This document shows positions 35,893 through 47,316 of a stretch of DNA of 64,000 bases, in pieces; position 1 is the first letter of the stretch; each line of letters starts with the position of its first letter. The notes beneath the pieces are model-generated. The model had not been told where the DNA came from and did not search any database. It saw only the letters and a program-made list of their open reading frames with translations. This stretch comes from Epiperipatus broadwayi (lineage: Eukaryota; Onychophora; Udeonychophora; Euonychophora; Peripatidae): contig JAQFVV010006221.1 of the NCBI GenBank assembly GCA_028023455.1, positions 4,477,166 to 4,541,165 on the forward strand, in the 5' to 3' direction. The position numbers and the translations under genes are program-made.

Positions 35893-37016
35893 ATGGAATC
35901 AGAAAATATTGATAGAGAGCAAGTAGATTTATCTGAAGCTTTGGAGTCGACACCCGAGCAAAGGGAAGCTCTGCAACAATACAGAGGATCAATGGACTTT
36001 AATTTCAAGTTCATTGAGAAAATACTCAGACAGAATATGCAAGAAATGAAGAAAATGTATGGAAGAAATGAGAAAAAGAAGAGAGGAAGAATCAAAACAG
36101 AGACAAGAAGAGGAAAAGATAAGAGTTAGAGAATATCAGGAATTTAAAGACATTATGTGGAGAGAGTTAGAAGCCATAAAGGAACATTTTGGAATATCCC
36201 CAGTTAGTAAAAAGGAAGAAGACATTACAGATATGGAAAAGGAAAGGAAGTCAGAGAGATCAGATGAACCGATGATAGTAGAAGGGCAAGCAGGTAGTGT
36301 AGTAAATATGAAAAAGTGTGATGAGCAAAGAAACCTCATTCCAGACGATGACGGCCCACAAGAACCGGAGAAGGAAGTCAGCATTAAAGAAGAGACGAAG
36401 ATGGACACTGGACACCAAAGCTATTTAGCAAAGATGATCCACATCAAAATCTTTAGAGGGGAGATAGGAGAAAATCCTCAAGCCCACTTAGAGAGCTTAC
36501 AAAAGTTCGTCCAAGTTCATAAGACAGGGCCAGATGAGCAGATAGCGATAGCCAGTTACCATCTACAGGGATCTGCCAAGGACTGGTGGAATATGGTGAG
36601 ATGGAAGCCTAAAACCATAGAAAAATACAAAGAGGCATTAATGAAGCATTACTGGAGCAACGAGCATCAAAGCGGTATCTACAATACGCTGCCAGGAAAA
36701 ATATGGGACGATACCCCAAGAGACGCACACACAGTTTTTCCTCTTCCAAGCGAACCAGTTTAAATCCCTTACAACATTTGCCTTTTCAGATTCACACATC
36801 ATAGGGACCATCCAGCGTAGTATGCTGCTAACCATCCAACAATTAATGGCAGGTAGTCAGATCAGAGACATAGAAGAAATGATTGAATTTCTCATTACAT
36901 TGGATTTTAACTATTGGGCCAAAGAACCACCCGATAAAAGGCAAAGATTAGAAAACCCAAGGCTGCAGTCATCGATGACGAGAGATTGGTATTATCCACC
37001 TGACCCGGGGTTGTAA
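35893..37016 (+). pseudogene. gag of LTR element 2, two frameshifts
   Basis: Structural capsid protein of a gypsy-type retrotransposon. Three overlapping frames are needed: 35893-36129 (starts MESENIDREQ), 36059-36763, and one ending at 37016 (from about 36740; contains SDSHIIGTIQRSM). Residues in order: an acidic N terminus, a Glu/Lys/Arg-rich coiled coil (around MEEMRKRREEESKQRQEEE), a linker, then capsid-like blocks MIHIKIFRGEIGENPQAHLE, LQGSAKDWWNMV and EALMKHYWSNEHQSG. It ends YYPPDPGL without a zinc knuckle. Shifts lie near 36056 and 36740. The start ATG at 35893 is 662 bp past the LTR. Shorter than usual, as no Pol follows. Confidence 0.82.
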
Positions 37017-37465
37017 ACATATTAGACTCTTAGAACGGATTAAACGTATATGAGAATATTAAAACGAACTTGATATAATGAACTTGGTTGAATGGATTGT
37101 ACTTTAGTCAAATAGGGTTTTAGATAAAAAATTTTATTATATATATGTTATTGTTTTAATTGCTATTACTCTTAGGAATTTTTTTTATATATTATATTAA
37201 CTAATCTTACTCTAAGAATTTATATATATATATATTCAGTTTAACTAATTATTACTATGATTTTAACCAGACATGGCCAAATTAGGACATTTTAATTAAA
37301 CTATAAATTCTAGATCCGGGTATATAAATTGTTCGTTGCTTCATGTAATCTCTGCTTTCTATATTTCAATATATCTGTAAAAAAAATAATTTTTTTCATA
37401 TTTAAATTATGTAATGTAAATTTTTTTTTCTTTCTTGCCTCCTTTGTCCTTCCTTAATTGTTCAC

Positions 37466-37481
37466 GGGAAGTACGGGGAAA
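37466..37481 (+). promoter_or_regulatory. polypurine tract of LTR element 2
   Basis: GGGAAGTACGGGGAAA immediately before the TG of the 3' LTR; the expected plus-strand primer. This fixes the element's orientation as plus. Confidence 0.75.
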
Positions 37482-39996
37482 TGAAACAGTAAGATTCGTA
37501 TTCAAATCTTAAGTTTCACCTTTTCTGTCGTCTCTCACTGACCGGTCTATCCCGCCCAAATTTAAACGTTTTGGTATCGAATTGTGTGTGTAGCAATATT
37601 AAAAATGTATAAATGTATGTAGAATTCAGCATAAACACGCACACATTTCGATCTCAAATTAAAGGCAATAAATAGGGATAAAATAGTATAATTTAGATTT
37701 CTTTTAGTTATATAATTTTGTATAATTTTAATCATTTATTTTGGATTATAAAGTTCGTATTTATTGCTTTGTTTAAATTTCATTTAATAATAATTCTAAA
37801 AAAATCTGATGTAATATTTAATTAAAAGTTAAAATAATCTTATGTTCCCTTTTTGTCTTTGAAATTTAAAAGCATCAGTCAGTGATACATAATAGATTAA
37901 TTAAAGAAAAATTCCCCAAAATGTAATTAGTAAATGTAAAAAGTAAACAATAGAACGGCAGCTTTCTTTAATTAAAACCAACAAAATGCATTGATTATCC
38001 TCAGGGCAGATTAAGTAGAACCTAAAAATACCTTAACAAAAATGTGAAAGATCAAGATAAAAAAAGAGGCCATCTTAGACTTGCGGGAGACATTCACTGA
38101 AAACTGTAGCTTTGCTCTCGATCACTGAGAGTCTCCAAAAATATAAAAATAATTTGTTCCTGCCAAGGTATGACTGAGTAAAGCACCTAGATTATTCTCC
38201 ATCGGGAGATGGCCTATCAGATGCCAAACTTTCCATTGCCCATCATAAATTCACCATGAAGATCTGCTGCCTGAAATAAATGAGAAAGCTGCTGCTGCTG
38301 TTAAAGTAAATGAGACATCTAAATACAAGAATTGCCACTCATGAAGTATTTGCTACTAAACCAATGGACTCGGAAAACTTCTTATAAAACAGGTACCTGT
38401 CTGTGTTTAAACTCTAAAGTACTCTAATAACATGCTATAGCTCTTCTTATTACTTATCTAAATTATAAAATGTAAAAACTATCATTTGTGTAACTAAAAT
38501 TGAATAATTAATTTAATGTGTAAATTTCTCTAATAATCTAGCTTACCTCACTCTATCTTTCTTGGTTGCGTATTTCTCAAATCTACATTTTATCTATATT
38601 TATTATTTAATTATTGCATGCTCATAATTGTCTCAATTTTCAAAGTTTAAATCTATGATCACTTGAAACAGTGAATGCGTGTCAAATTTTCATTAATATT
38701 TACTTTCATAAATAACTTAACTTTTATATAAATCAACATGCATTCAATGCATCATTTATTGTAATGCAGGGTCTACTACTTCGCAAATGGCTGGTGTATT
38801 AGTTGTAATAATCTTCAGTTTATATATGTTTTGCATTTATTAAATCTTAATGAATAATTCCATAAAATTACATTTCTTTGAGAGTCGCCAAAGTTCTTTA
38901 GTAAATGTTGATAATGTAGGGTCTAGTTAGAAATCTATTTAAATCTTATCATAATCGTTTATACATTATACATGTGTTACGTTTTAGAGATGCGATGACC
39001 CATTCCACCATGAAATTTCTGGATTCTTCAGAGTTGAAATTAACCCCAGTCGTCCTACACAAGCGGACATAATGGGTGCTCCCCTAGGATTTGACGACGC
39101 CATGCAGCCAGCCGGCAAACTGCGACACGGACCGCTTGTCCCTGGTTATGCTTATGTGGCACCTTACTTCGTCGGGCCAATGGCAGAGACCAGCCTGACA
39201 TTCTTATAAACTCATTCACGGCATTGCAGTTTCGATATACTGCCATTTCATATCGCCTTTCTAAAGTGTACCACGTGTTCCTTTACTTAATTTTATTATT
39301 CTATATATCACTCCGCCTCTGCATTATCTTCATAATTCACTCTCAAATAAATGTTTGCCCTTCGTGATAAATAAATATTTTAAATTAAATAAATATATGT
39401 CCGCCGCTACTCTTAAATCTTACTTTAGACTCTTGCATTTAAAGGTATAAATCCCTCCAGGCATGCATTAGAAATACTTACATGAGAACTTTAGGTAGCT
39501 AGATTACGCCTTCAAATAAATGAATTCCTTTTGTAAACAAATAAATAAATGTATTCTTTAAAATATAATCATGTCGCAAATCCCGCTACTGAAGCTTTTA
39601 ATCCATAAAATATTATTAGTAAATGATCTTATTAAAATGTGTTAATAAATAATTTTAAACTATACATCTGCAGTTACGTTTCATTTATTCGATACCCATT
39701 CTATATAATATTTCCTCGATTATGTAAATATGAATGTTTAATTAATATTAGTTTGATTATTAGCTAACTCGAAAATAAAATCATGAATCTCTTGCATATC
39801 CCTGACCACCGTGCCTAAAGAAATATTTGCTAATGTCGCATCAGCTGCATTGTTTCATGGATTGTATTGTGGAACCGATAAACTATGTTCGAACTCAGTA
39901 CCACGGGTGGCTTCGCTACCTCGATGGTGCTGCTGTTCTGGGTGGTGGTCGAATTCTGCATTATGTTTACAAGTTACACGTTTTCTGACTGTTACA
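37482..39996 (+). repeat. 3' LTR of LTR element 2
   Basis: 2515 bp, same ends as the 5' LTR. The frame at 38991-39209 mirrors 34227-34445; here the codon two before it is TAG. A second shared frame (39811 to LTR end) is Cys/Trp-rich (RWCCCSGWW) and unrecognised. Confidence 0.93.
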
Positions 39997-40140
39997 TCAT
40001 TAAGATTGGAAATCTTTTTTTTTAAATTCAAATGCAGTACATTAATGTCCAAGCCATGCATATTTGAATGTCTTGTTCAAAATCATACATTTCTTATTGA
40101 AAATGATAAATATGTTTATTATGCTTTTATTTTTAGTTCT

Positions 40141-40387
40141 GCAACATGAAGCATGTATTAGACCTACTGTGCCTGTTTCACATGCATATCAACCCCCCCC
40201 CATTAACTTTGTAAATTTTGCCAAAATATCATGTACAAAATCAGGGTACACATTTTTCTGCCAAAAAAGTCATGTACAAGATCCATGTACATATTATTTT
40301 GGCCAGATCCCAAGATTACAAAGTTAACAGCAGATTGATATGAATGTGAACAGGAGCAGTAGATCTAATACATGCTCCATGTTGCAG
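40141..40387. repeat. inverted-repeat element (MITE-like), 247 bp
   Basis: Arms GCAACATGAAGCATGTATTA and complement pair over about 55 bp, with further pairing of TTAACTTTGTAA inside. No clear target duplication. An open plus-strand frame across it is a by-product. Confidence 0.8.
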
Positions 40388-40819
40388 GATACCAAAGTAC
40401 CTAATTGTCTTTGCTATTAATAACAGAAAATTTTTAAAAAAATTGTAAGAGAATATTGATCAATTATGATTGGGTTTTAACTAACACATTTATAAATTTT
40501 GATATATAATTTTTTTTACTTCTCTTAGTATCCATGGAAATACTGAATTATCATAACAGCAGGGATGAAGTGTCCATGTATGGAACGGAATGAGTGCTTC
40601 CGTAGAAAAATTCACTAAAACTTTCAAAAGCTTTAAGTAAAATTCACTTAAAAAAATTCACTAAAATATGTACATATTCAACCTCACAAAATTGATCCAA
40701 CAAGCTGCACATACAATAGTGTAGTAAGAACAATAAGTACATTAATGTATATAAGCTATTTTGCAAAACGTAAAAAATAAATCTCAACTATTTTGCTAAA
40801 TACAAAAAAAGAACAAACT

Positions 40820-41335
40820 ATTCAAACTTTTTTTTATTGTATGGAATTTCTGCTGACTTTCAATTTTTTTTACCAACAGTTGAATATTTTTATATTCAGC
40901 AAGAAATGAGTTTGAACAATGCATTATAGGTTGATTATAAGAAGTTCACATAATGCTAAAATCTAATTTACAATTAAAACTTGAAAATGTTAAAAGCATT
41001 TGCAAGGTAAAAATATATTGATAATGTATAATCTATATTTAAACTAATCATGGTCGGATTAACATAAAAAAGAATGAATAATTCAAACTCATTATTTTTT
41101 GTGTGGAATTTCTGATTTTCAATTTTTTTACCAACAGTTGTATTGTTTTTATATTCAGCAAGGAATGAGTTTGACCAATGCATTATAGATTGATTATAAG
41201 AAATTCACACAATGCTAAAATCTAATTTACAATTAAAACACAAGAATGTTAAAAGCATTTGCAAGATAAAAATATATTGATAATGCATTATCTATATTTA
41301 AACTAATCATGGTCTGATTAACAGATAAAAGAGTT
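40820..41335. repeat. tandem duplication, about 262-bp period
   Basis: Two copies, each with TGGAATTTCTG, ATATTCAGCAAGRAATGAGT, GCTAAAATCTAATTTACAAT and AAACTAATCATGGTC in the same order. Confidence 0.9.
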
Positions 41336-41339
41336 CCAT

Positions 41340-43560
41340 ATTTTTCTAGATGTATGTAATATGTATATATTAGCTATTGCATAAAAATTGTTGTGGCGAG
41401 TAAAATAAAAACATGCTGTACTTCTAGATGGACTTTGTGACCTAGCGATCTTCACCATTGAAGGTGCCAAAGTGGAATGTAGGCCATTGCCTTATTATTT
41501 TATATGCCATAAGGCCAGATTACATAAATGTCTATATTACATTATATAAGTATAATAGTGCTAGGTTTAATCTAGTTTAATAAATATTCCAATTGCATCT
41601 AGAGTCATATTTCACTAGGGAAGGAGAGTATATTTAGTGGGATCAAATTAATAATACATTATGAAATATATGTCCATCTGTATCTCTATGGCTAATCTAT
41701 TACTTTGATAAGATGAATCTTTTAAACTCAATTTATATATAGAATTGGGCAAATCATAATCATTATTTAATTAATACAAAACTAAATCAAATACATAATG
41801 AGTGCAGAGCCGTTGGTTATTATTCTTAATACGTAGGATTTTGAAACAGTGGAAAAAATAAGTTAAATATGTCTTATCTAGTTTTATTAAGTCGAAGATG
41901 TTAATTATAATATCTTCGCTAAAGAATTGTACAATTAAATATAATAAAATAAAATTTTGAGAAATAAAATAGATAAAAATATAGGCACAACTGCTGTATA
42001 GAATAGAAAATAGAATCTATTTTAGAATAAGTACATTTAACGTTTACAAACATAATCATGGGCAAGATTTATAATAGGTTTCATATTTACTTTAGACAAG
42101 AAATTAAAGAAGTAAATGTTGAACATTTATGTTAAATTATAAGCTATAGCTTTAAAGACTAAGGTTTAAAGTACATTTAGAACTCTCTGCAGTATTTTGA
42201 ATAACTGTTATCTGACTTCTCAGCAGCTTATCCGTCAGCACTTCTGGATGGCGGGTGGAAGCAAATATTGACCTCTGGATAGACAGCATGGTTTTAGTAG
42301 TGATCTCCTTGCAGCAAGCCACTGGCTGGAATATTTTCCCCACTCCATGATGATGATGATATGCCATTTCGCACATTGTATGGAATTAGAGATCACCATT
42401 TCCTACTTCAAAATATTAAAATTAAAACCTGCATGCAGTGTACTTTTTATAATATAAAATCCACCTATTTTTACAGGGCTGAGATCTCATAATTTTAATA
42501 AACAAATTATATTCTGTAAGTAAATTCATTTGCACCTTCAATCTTCGATATTTTTAATTACTAAAATAACTTCAATCTTTTGTTTTACTCTTTTACCAGG
42601 AAGTTTTTGGTTAAGTTTGATCATTTCTATCCCCCCAAGATTTAGCAATTCTTCCAGTTGGCTCAATCTTGTTTACAAGAAAAATGCAATTTTAAGAAAA
42701 TATTGTTATCAAACCAAAATTTGAACATCTTCTTCAAACTATATTAAAACAAGTGGGTATGGGTGATTCTTGTTTACAATTTATTTTAGGTCAAACTTAC
42801 AAATTTTAAGAAATGATGTAACATGACACTATATATATATATGTATCACGGTTGTATGTGAACTACATATTATACATGCGATTTTAAGTGTATAAAATAT
42901 AAATTGACTTTTAAATTTAAATAAACAATAAATTAAAACATATATGACTTTAGAATAAATATCTGCTGCAATATAGTTATACCAATTATATTACAGATGT
43001 TATATTCACATATATGTGAGCGGCATCACAGATACAAGGTACTCTTTAAGGGTTTAAACCTTGCACAGATAGACATGTAGGGATAAATAGGCGAAACATA
43101 TATAACAAAGGAAATATACCATTTCAATATTAGCTATTACGTAGTAGCAACTAAAATAAAAACATTATAAAAAAAGATGTAGTGCGCTTTTGTTCCTAAA
43201 AAAGTCACACTTCATCACTGAATAAGAGGTATTAATTTTTTTTTTAATATAATATCAAATAATTTACAATACACACATTTATTATATAATGTAAAAAATA
43301 TATTTAGTGAAATCTGTACTGACATTTATATTAAAATAAAGACTGCTTTAATTGTTAGAAATTTTATTATTAATAGTAGTAGTGATATACATATTTTCAG
43401 TCACTTATAACTTAATTCATTACTCATAAAATACATTTAAAGAGTGGATTTGTTAGCGTAGTAATTTAATTTTATTTTTTTATAAGTAAGGATAATATAT
43501 CTATATTTGTAAACCAAGAGACCCAGAAGGTCATTTTTTTAAATGCTTATTTGAAGGAAC
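41340..43560. other. unassigned sequence
   Basis: AT-rich. A less AT-rich patch at 42150-42390 has a 74-codon minus-strand frame (42152-42376) with no recognisable domain. Confidence 0.4.
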
Positions 43561-43624
43561 ATTTATTAAAGCTGTTGTACAGTTGTAATTATATTGTACT
43601 GAGTGCACAGGAAGTATATGTAAA

Positions 43625-43775
43625 TACTTGAACAGGCTTTAACTTGTAACGAATACACCTTAAAATTTCTAATAGTCTAGCGTGGTTTGTGAGATCCCTC
43701 TATCGGCAAAATAATATTGCTTCGCTATTAGAAATTTTAAGGCGCATTCTTTACAGGTTAAAGCCTGTTTAAATA
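43625..43775. repeat. hairpin repeat (MITE-like), about 150 bp
   Basis: AACAGGCTTTAACTTGTAA ... CTTAAAATTTCTAATAG and its complement form arms of about 45 bp around a loop with GATCCCTCTATCGGC. AAAGCTGTTGTA and AAAGCTGTCGTA lie outside both ends (43568 and 43777), so the element may be slightly larger. Confidence 0.78.
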
Positions 43776-43779
43776 AAGC

Positions 43780-44249
43780 TGTCGTAATAATATATGCCTA
43801 TAAAATTCCTATTAAATCTTATGAAGCTTAACACTGTATAAATATAGTAGTATTGAATTAAATGTTATTACTAAAATAAAGGGGATTATTTGAGAAATAA
43901 TTTATATCTTAGTATTTATAAAAGGGACAGTATATTTTAAAGGAATAAATATACAGTATTATATTTTGAAGACAGTTTTATTTTATTTTTTTGAGTAAAA
44001 GAGTTAATTTTATTCTCCGCAGAAAAATGGTTTTCTGATTTTAAATTACTTTAATAGTAATAGACTGTATTATTAAGATTATGAGTTGTTTATCTATATA
44101 ATAGATAGTCTTCATTCTAATATGAATGTAATTTACATAAATATGTGAATATCAAATGTTATTTAGTAAGCTCTATAAAAACACCAGAAAACTTATGTAA
44201 AGAAATGGATATTATTGTTTCGCTGGTACTTTTATTTATTGTTGCCATT
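43780..44249. other. unassigned AT-rich sequence
   Basis: Nothing recognised. Confidence 0.4.
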
Positions 44250-44360
44250 CAAGCGTTGTTAGCCAAGAGGTCATCGCAACCGCCTTGTAAGCAAGTAGTT
44301 GGTTGCAGATGGTTGTGGGTTCACGTCCCGGCTGATGCTATGACATACGAAAAAAAAAAA
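44250..44360 (+). mobile_element. tRNA-derived SINE, copy 3
   Basis: Plus strand: TTAGCCAAGAGGTCATCGCA (worn A box region), CCGCCTTGTAAGCA (anticodon arm), GGGTTCACGTCC (B box), CGGCTGATGCTATGACATA, then an A-run of ten at 44350-44359. More diverged than the other two copies. Confidence 0.75.
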
Positions 44361-44627
44361 TCAATTATTTTATTTAAAGATCTCATTTAATTTTTATTTT
44401 GTCTTAAAACTACATCACTTATCTGTGCTTGTGAGTAATGGCACAGCACTTAATTTTACTAATTTAGTTATTGTACCCCAAGAATATTGAAATGCTATTT
44501 TGATCACTTGTTTAAGCTTTAATGACTACAAAAAAATCAAGTCAGATGTCACATGACCTAATTTAATAAGCTTGTATTACAAATGTTATATATAGAGCTT
44601 GCAAATAAGTTGTTAACAAGCTTTGCA

Positions 44628-44700
44628 GAATATCCCCAACCCCAGACCAGTTTCTGCTACTGGCAACCTCAGTCAGGTGCTAGGATATTCAAACATTAGA
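44628..44700 (-). ncRNA. candidate hammerhead ribozyme, family B left arm
   Basis: Minus strand: outer stem I GAATATCC/GGATATTC (8 bp), inner stem I partly paired, box CTGAGGT (last A is T), stem II TGC/GCA with loop CAGTA, GAAAC, TG, GTC. One core base is altered. Confidence 0.55.
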
Positions 44701-44899
44701 TTAAAAATATCAGGACAAGCCCAGTATTTTATCTAATGTATAACTATTAAGTAGAAAATCTGAAATTTTCAGACATCCATATGTCTTAGATAGCTGGATT
44801 GGAAGACATATGGATGTCTGAATATTTCAGATTTTCTACTTAATAGTTATACATTAGATAAAGTGCTGGGCTTGTCCTGGTATTTTTAATCTAATGCTT

Positions 44900-44962
44900 G
44901 AATATCCTAGCACCTCACTGAGGACGCCAATAGCAAAAGCTGGTCTGGGATTGGGGATATTC
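44900..44962 (+). ncRNA. candidate hammerhead ribozyme, family B right arm
   Basis: Plus strand: GAATATCC, inner stem I ACCTCA, box CTGAGGA intact, stem II worn, AAAGC in place of GAAAC, TG, GTC, GGATATTC. Where this arm is worn the left arm is intact and the reverse, so the ancestral arm reads as a complete hammerhead core. Confidence 0.55.
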
Positions 44963-45010
44963 TGCAAAGCTTATTAAGAGCTTATTTGTGAGCTCTATAT
45001 ATAAGCTTTG

Positions 45011-45335
45011 ATGAATGTCTATATTACTAAATATTAAAGAATTAAGATATTAAATATAAATTCTTTATGTTTACTCATCTCATAAATATAGATCAGATTC
45101 GATAAAACTTCCCCTTTGTTTCTGAGTTATATTCAGCAAGTGATCCCAAGTCTCATTCCCTTTTGTTATTATTGGAGTTGATTTACTTAATTGGGCATTA
45201 ATATTATAAGAGTTAGCTTATCCCCATATTAAGTATTGTTACACTTTAGTATAGAAATTAATAAAATTTCTTTCTTCATTCCATTTATTGTCCAAATTTA
45301 AGGCCTCTTTTTGTACTGTTACAATATACATATAT
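45011..45335. other. unassigned sequence
   Basis: No feature. Confidence 0.4.
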
Positions 45336-45465
45336 TAATGGACGAAATAAGGAAGTGTGCTAGGTTGATGTGGAGAAGAGAGGCTAGAGATTGGAGATGG
45401 GTTGAACTTGAAGAGACCTTCATTTTGCAGTAGATTATGGTTAAAATAACGATGATAATAATGAT
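45336..45465 (+). mobile_element. 5'-truncated RTE LINE, 3' tail only
   Basis: Encodes MDEIRKCARLMWRREARDWR and WVELEETFILQ, the C terminus of the RTE protein (compare 63483-63595), followed by an ATGATAATAATGAT tail. Typical of aborted target-primed reverse transcription. Confidence 0.88.
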
Positions 45466-45721
45466 ATATAGAGTCATAAACTATAATTATAGAAATGGCA
45501 AAAAATGATGATTCCGAGCATATCTAAGTTATAAACAACTATTTCGCTTATTCATTAGAAAATTAAGAATTATATTTTTTTTCTCAACTCTATGAGATTT
45601 TTCATTTTCCGAAACAAAATCATCAAATCGTGTCTTCTTTTATTACATAACTTTTAATATTTGGTTTCTATTTTTTTTTCCACTATTATTTCAAACAATA
45701 GGTGACATATTTAATGATTAG
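45466..45721. other. unassigned AT-rich sequence
   Basis: Nothing recognised. Confidence 0.4.
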
Positions 45722-45723
45722 TA

Positions 45724-46089
45724 TTTCTGTAGTGGAATTTTCATTACACCACTCTCATGCAAGCTAGAGACTGGTTTCTATCTATTTTTAACCCTTTGTG
45801 GAGAGGTGTAATCATAAATATATGACCAAAGACATGCAAAAAAGGTGTACAATCTCCAAGATGCTATCATATATACTGAACAATAATAAAGATATGTGTA
45901 AGGGATTGTGATCTGAGCCAACTAATGAATGCTGGATCAGCATGAAGTGTGCACCTTGGGATCATAAATCTTTTTTGCATGTTTTTGGACACGTTTATAA
46001 TTTCACCCCTCCACAAGATGTTAAAAGTGGATTCAAACCAGTTCTAACCTTGCATGAGAGTAGTGTAGTGAAAATTACACCCTAGAAAT
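45724..46089. mobile_element. MITE with TA target duplication (Tc1/mariner-like)
   Basis: 366 bp. Inverted ends TTTCTGTAGTGGAATTTTCA and TTTCTAGGGTGTAATTTTCA continue as arms of about 130 bp (ACTCTCATGCAAG, GTGGAGRGGTG, ACATGCAAAAAA). TA lies at each edge (45722-45723, 46090-46091). Confidence 0.8.
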
Positions 46090-46091
46090 AT

Positions 46092-47119
46092 TATTCTTTA
46101 AGTAGATAATCTCTAGTCTAATGAATGGCTAATAAAAATTAATAGGTGATCTATATTTTATATTCCATAATTAAACATATCATATGATAAATCTAGACTT
46201 TCTTTGGCAATTTGTTTTATTAATATCATATATATTTCCAGCTACAGCATTAACTTACTTTTGATACAACAATTAGTATTAATTTTGGATAAGTCAAACC
46301 ATATTATATAAAGCAGTAAAAACATAATTTGCCGAAAAAGGCTTTTCTATGATAATTTTATAATTTGTAATATTTGTTGCTTGTATATATGTATTTTTAA
46401 ACATATTTGACTATTGTATAAAGCAGTAAGATGTGTTATTGATAAGGCATTGCTTGTTTCCTTACAATTAACTCGTATTTGAAGTCATTTCACTACATGT
46501 ATATCCTCCCAACAATAGAATCAATTTAGCTAATTGAAATTTATTCATAATTGACATTAAATCACCGTATGATAAATTGCATTAAAATCATAAAGGAACT
46601 TACCGAAAGTTACTTCATTTCATAAAATTTCTTAATGTATTCTTTTTGCTTATACGTATTTGCAAATCTTTTTTCTATTCTGATGTATATTTTCTTTTAT
46701 TCTATAGGTCAGTTCCCTCCCCCCCCCTTTCTATTCATTTTCTAAATTATAAAAATTAATGCCTATAACTAGGAATATAATTATGCCGAAGCTAAATAAA
46801 CTATAGTTTAGAAGCCTCGTTGTTAAGTTTCCTTACTAAATTACTTTCAGAAATGGAAAAATGTTTTTGTTTATACTTTGTTTTAAATATATTTATATTT
46901 AAGTTCAGTGGTGCAGTAGTAAATTTAAATATTAAAATGATTTGTTTTGTCATTTTTATTGTTAATCTAACAATATTAGAGAGTTGAACGTTTGTTATTT
47001 GTTACCTTTGTAGAAATTCACTTTTATTTGCGTTTGTTATGCTCTGGGAAAAGACTTAAAAAATGTTTAGTTTATGATCGTTGCTACTTAAATTTATTTG
47101 CTACAACAAAAAGTTTTTT
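46092..47119. other. unassigned AT-rich sequence
   Basis: Nothing recognised; a C-run at about 46720. Confidence 0.4.
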
Positions 47120-47316
47120 TTAAACAAGGCAAAACCCTCCATACACTAGTGCTACCCTGTGCCAATCAGAGTAATCAATAGATGCCAGAAGGCTTGTGCA
47201 TAAAATCCCTATCTAGTGCATTCATTGATTACTCTGGTTGGCACAGGGTGGCACTACTGTATGGAAAGTTTTGCCTTGTTTAATAACAATTATGTGCTAG
47301 TATATCATGTGATATA
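47120..47316. repeat. family A foldback repeat, copy 5 (short)
   Basis: Forward arm AAACAAGGCAAAACCCTCCA to ATCTAGTGC, then its complement, ending CAATTATGTGCTAG. The ribozyme region is deleted from both arms. Confidence 0.85.

Larger units (their letters stand above)
32712..39996 (+). mobile_element. complete gag-only LTR retrotransposon with 2.5-kb LTRs (LTR element 2)
   Basis: 7285 bp. LTRs 32712-35230 and 37482-39996 begin TGAAACAGT and end ACTGTTACA, a near-perfect inverted repeat. A 4-bp duplication TCAT flanks the element (32708-32711, 39997-40000), confirmed by the uninterrupted tandem copy of the target. The interior (2251 bp) carries only a broken gag; no protease, RT or integrase. 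It has a primer-binding-like site after the 5' LTR and a purine tract before the 3' LTR. LTRs differ by a few percent by eye, with an excess at CpG sites. It depended on an autonomous gypsy relative for transposition (TR-GAG type). Confidence 0.95.
44570..45010. repeat. family B foldback repeat
   Basis: A 440-bp near-perfect hairpin centred near 44790: arms start AAGCTTTGCAGAATATCCCC outside and meet at CATATGGATGTCTGAA inside. Each arm contains a hammerhead-like motif. Family B shares with family A the block ATATCCCC...CAGACYAGTTTCTG, which is precisely the ribozyme core and its stem I, while the rest of the sequence is unrelated. Confidence 0.9.

Noticed and set aside
32712-39996. Endogenous retrovirus
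   Set aside because: No envelope, and the only gene is a gypsy-type gag; the element is a retrotransposon derivative.
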